Of a stretch of DNA of 6,762 nt, positions 5,300 through 6,762 are shown piece after piece. The notes beneath the pieces are model-generated. The model saw only the letters and a program-made list of their open reading frames with translations. It searched no databases and was not told the DNA's origin. Source of the stretch: an archaeon (GTDB lineage: Archaea; Asgardarchaeota; Heimdallarchaeia; Hodarchaeales; S146-22); assembly GCA_024276395.1 (NCBI GenBank), contig JAJRXH010000740.1, positions 1-6,762 of the forward strand, read 5' to 3'. Position numbers and translations under genes: made by a program. The stretch's first letter is position 1, and every line of letters begins with the position of its first letter.

Positions 5300-6721
5300 T
5301 CAATAGACTTCCAATGACTTCCTGACCACATCAAGAACTAGATCTTTTTTCTCCTTTCTAAAGATCATTTTAATTTCTGACGGTTCAAAAACACCACGAT
5401 GAATGAGGTAAGAAAGTAATTGAGCTGCTTGGAAGCGATGTCTCCAATAGGGAGATTCGAGGTATGGAAGAACCAACTTTCTAACTTCAATATCCGAGAT
5501 CAATCCGTGATCATAATATAGTTTTATGACAGTTAGACATGCCGAGAGAAGGGACTCCTCACCAGAAGGATGAGACAGTAATTCAAGCCAACTTGATTTT
5601 ACAGAATTTAGAAGTTGAATGATTTCGTACTCGTTTTTATTAATTGAGAGAAGACCTGTAAACAGCATTGTCTTGATTAAAGGATGAGGATCGTTTACCC
5701 ATAAACTGATGGATTCTAATATCTCTGTCAAGGACAAGAAATTCTCCTGGTACAAGTTAAAAATCACGTGAATGATCTCACCCCGGACGATGGCATCTTC
5801 ATCTTTTTTCGCATTATTCATCAATTCTTTAGCAAAAGATTCATCTATTGTCCCCGATTTTACCCAAAAAAGAACTTGCCGGAGGACAAATCTCTTCATT
5901 TCTGTTCTTTCATCATTAACCCATTGATTGATTCTTTCAACCATTTGCTGGTCATCATACCATCCTTTTTCCCTCATTGAATCAAGAAGGCCAATCATCA
6001 CGAAGTCGCCAAGAAGATGATTCTCCTCAATCACCATCACTAATCGTTGAAAGATTTTGGAGGTGCATTGAGACGATTGCATCCATGATTTTACCAATGC
6101 TACCAGCGAATCTACCAAATCCACATCATTCAAATCCAAAATTGCCTTCAAAAGGTCTAAAACAACTGAAGTATTGCTGTGAATGTCGATCCAACTTTCA
6201 AAATGAGAAAAATGGTGCTTCAAGCCCTTTTGGTCAAGCTGGTTCCAATGGAACAGGGACTGAAATAACAGAGCTCTTAATGACCCTGAATCAATTCCAG
6301 ATTTCTTCACGAATGATGGATAAGATAACACAAACCCACCAATCAAAGGAAGCGTGTATTCTGGACGACGAAGGAGGCCATTCAAGTTGTTAATCCAATT
6401 GATGGCCACGGAGAGGTCCAACAATTTATCAAATATCATAACCGTGTCTAGAGGTTTATCCTGATTCAGAGCGATTAACAAACGAAATGTCTCTTCAGTT
6501 GTCAAGACATCATTCAAGAATGAAATGTACACGGGAATGTGAAGTTCTGAGACGTACACGATGTTCAATACTCGAAATGTCTCTCCTAAATGTTTTTTTA
6601 ACAATTTCAGAAATTTTTCCATTGAACGATTTGACTCCTGCTTGATGTACTGTAACATTTCGATAACTTGTTCAGGCGTCAATAACAATTCTTCTAAACG
6701 ACGAAGTTTCCAAAAAATCAT
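5300..6721 (-). CDS. HEAT-like alpha-solenoid repeat protein
   Basis: This all-helical protein of 473 residues from the ATG at 6721 (478 from the ATG at 6736) is probably a protein-binding scaffold. In the 478 numbering, the second half contains about five degenerate repeats of 36-45 residues. They start near 266 (INQWVNDERTEMKRFVLRQV), 302 (KKDEDAIVRGEIIHVIF), 339 (ISLWVNDPHPLIKTMLF), 383 (LLSHPSGEESLLSACLTVIK) and 421 (VLPYLESPYWRHRFQAAQLL). These show the HEAT pattern of a loop with Asp/Pro followed by a helix with Arg/Lys and hydrophobics. The first half is helical too, but repeats are harder to see. No catalytic motif, signal peptide or membrane segment is evident. Start choice: AAGGGA lies just before ATG 6721, whereas ATG 6736 has no ribosome-binding site but could be leaderless. 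It is transcribed toward the Ubl cluster, so it is not in that operon. Confidence 0.75.
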   Translation of the reverse strand: MIFWKLRRLEELLLTPEQVIEMLQYIKQESNRSMEKFLKLLKKHLGETFRVLNIVYVSELHIPVYISFLNDVLTTEETFRLLIALNQDKPLDTVMIFDKLLDLSVAINWINNLNGLLRRPEYTLPLIGGFVLSYPSFVKKSGIDSGSLRALLFQSLFHWNQLDQKGLKHHFSHFESWIDIHSNTSVVLDLLKAILDLNDVDLVDSLVALVKSWMQSSQCTSKIFQRLVMVIEENHLLGDFVMIGLLDSMREKGWYDDQQMVERINQWVNDERTEMKRFVLRQVLFWVKSGTIDESFAKELMNNAKKDEDAIVRGEIIHVIFNLYQENFLSLTEILESISLWVNDPHPLIKTMLFTGLLSINKNEYEIIQLLNSVKSSWLELLSHPSGEESLLSACLTVIKLYYDHGLISDIEVRKLVLPYLESPYWRHRFQAAQLLSYLIHRGVFEPSEIKMIFRKEKKDLVLDVVRKSLEVY

Positions 6722-6743
6722 GTTTTTTCCCTTCATATATGAC

Positions 6744-6753
6744 TAAATTTAAT
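6744..6753 (-). promoter_or_regulatory. Possible TATA box of the HEAT-like gene
   Basis: On the minus strand the sequence attaaattta lies about 28 bases before ATG 6721. If it is a TATA box, the transcript would begin near the ATG at 6721 with a very short leader, making the Shine-Dalgarno argument for that start weaker. Weak motif; the window ends nine bases beyond it. Confidence 0.25.
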
Positions 6754-6762
6754 GAATCATCC

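Noticed and set aside
5977..6393. Plus-strand 138-residue frame opposite the HEAT-like gene
   Set aside because: Its Ser/Pro/Gln-rich composition has no domain pattern, and it lies wholly inside a long minus-strand gene with clear helical repeats. It is a shadow frame.
1..6762. CRISPR array associated with cas6
   Set aside because: No repeat of 24-40 bases recurring at regular spacing was seen on reading through the window.
1..6762. tRNA, rRNA or insertion sequence
   Set aside because: No cloverleaf-like segment, rRNA-like stretch, transposase motif or terminal inverted repeat was recognised.

Overview
The window looks archaeal. Several starts are preceded by strong Shine-Dalgarno sites of the GGTGAT/AGGTGG type, an archaeal-style TATA box lies upstream of the second gene, T-rich tracts sit where terminators are expected, and the first gene encodes a Cas6b-like protein. 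A ubiquitin-like protein next to an E2-like protein, in A+T-rich DNA, makes an Asgard lineage a reasonable guess, but no marker gene here proves it.

Layout: (1) 28-711, an isolated Cas6b-type CRISPR RNA endonuclease gene whose N-terminal strand appears to be missing or out of frame; no repeat array or other cas gene is visible. (2) 821-1132, a small ubiquitin-like beta-grasp protein with its own promoter. (3) 1133-1366, a gap with two pyrimidine-rich tracts. (4) 1367-5199, four closely spaced genes on the same strand: a divergent E2/UBC-fold protein with a candidate catalytic Cys, a short protein with an acidic disordered N-terminus, a transglutaminase-like (papain-fold) protein with a complete Cys-His-Asp triad, and a multidomain protein with a winged helix, a hydrophobic segment and a Cys4 zinc site. 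(5) 5200-5299, a convergent intergenic region with a T6 tract. (6) 5300-6721 on the minus strand, an alpha-solenoid HEAT-like repeat protein.

The central interpretation is inference: genes 821-5199 look like a previously uncharacterised ubiquitin-like modification cassette. The Ubl would be the modifier, the E2-like protein a possible carrier, the transglutaminase-like protein a candidate processing or deconjugating peptidase (or a crosslinker), and the winged-helix/zinc protein a possible target-recognition or membrane-linked partner. No E1-like activating enzyme, JAB peptidase or RING protein is present, and the Ubl ends in Gly-Phe rather than Gly-Gly. The system would therefore need an E1 from elsewhere, or would work without conventional conjugation.
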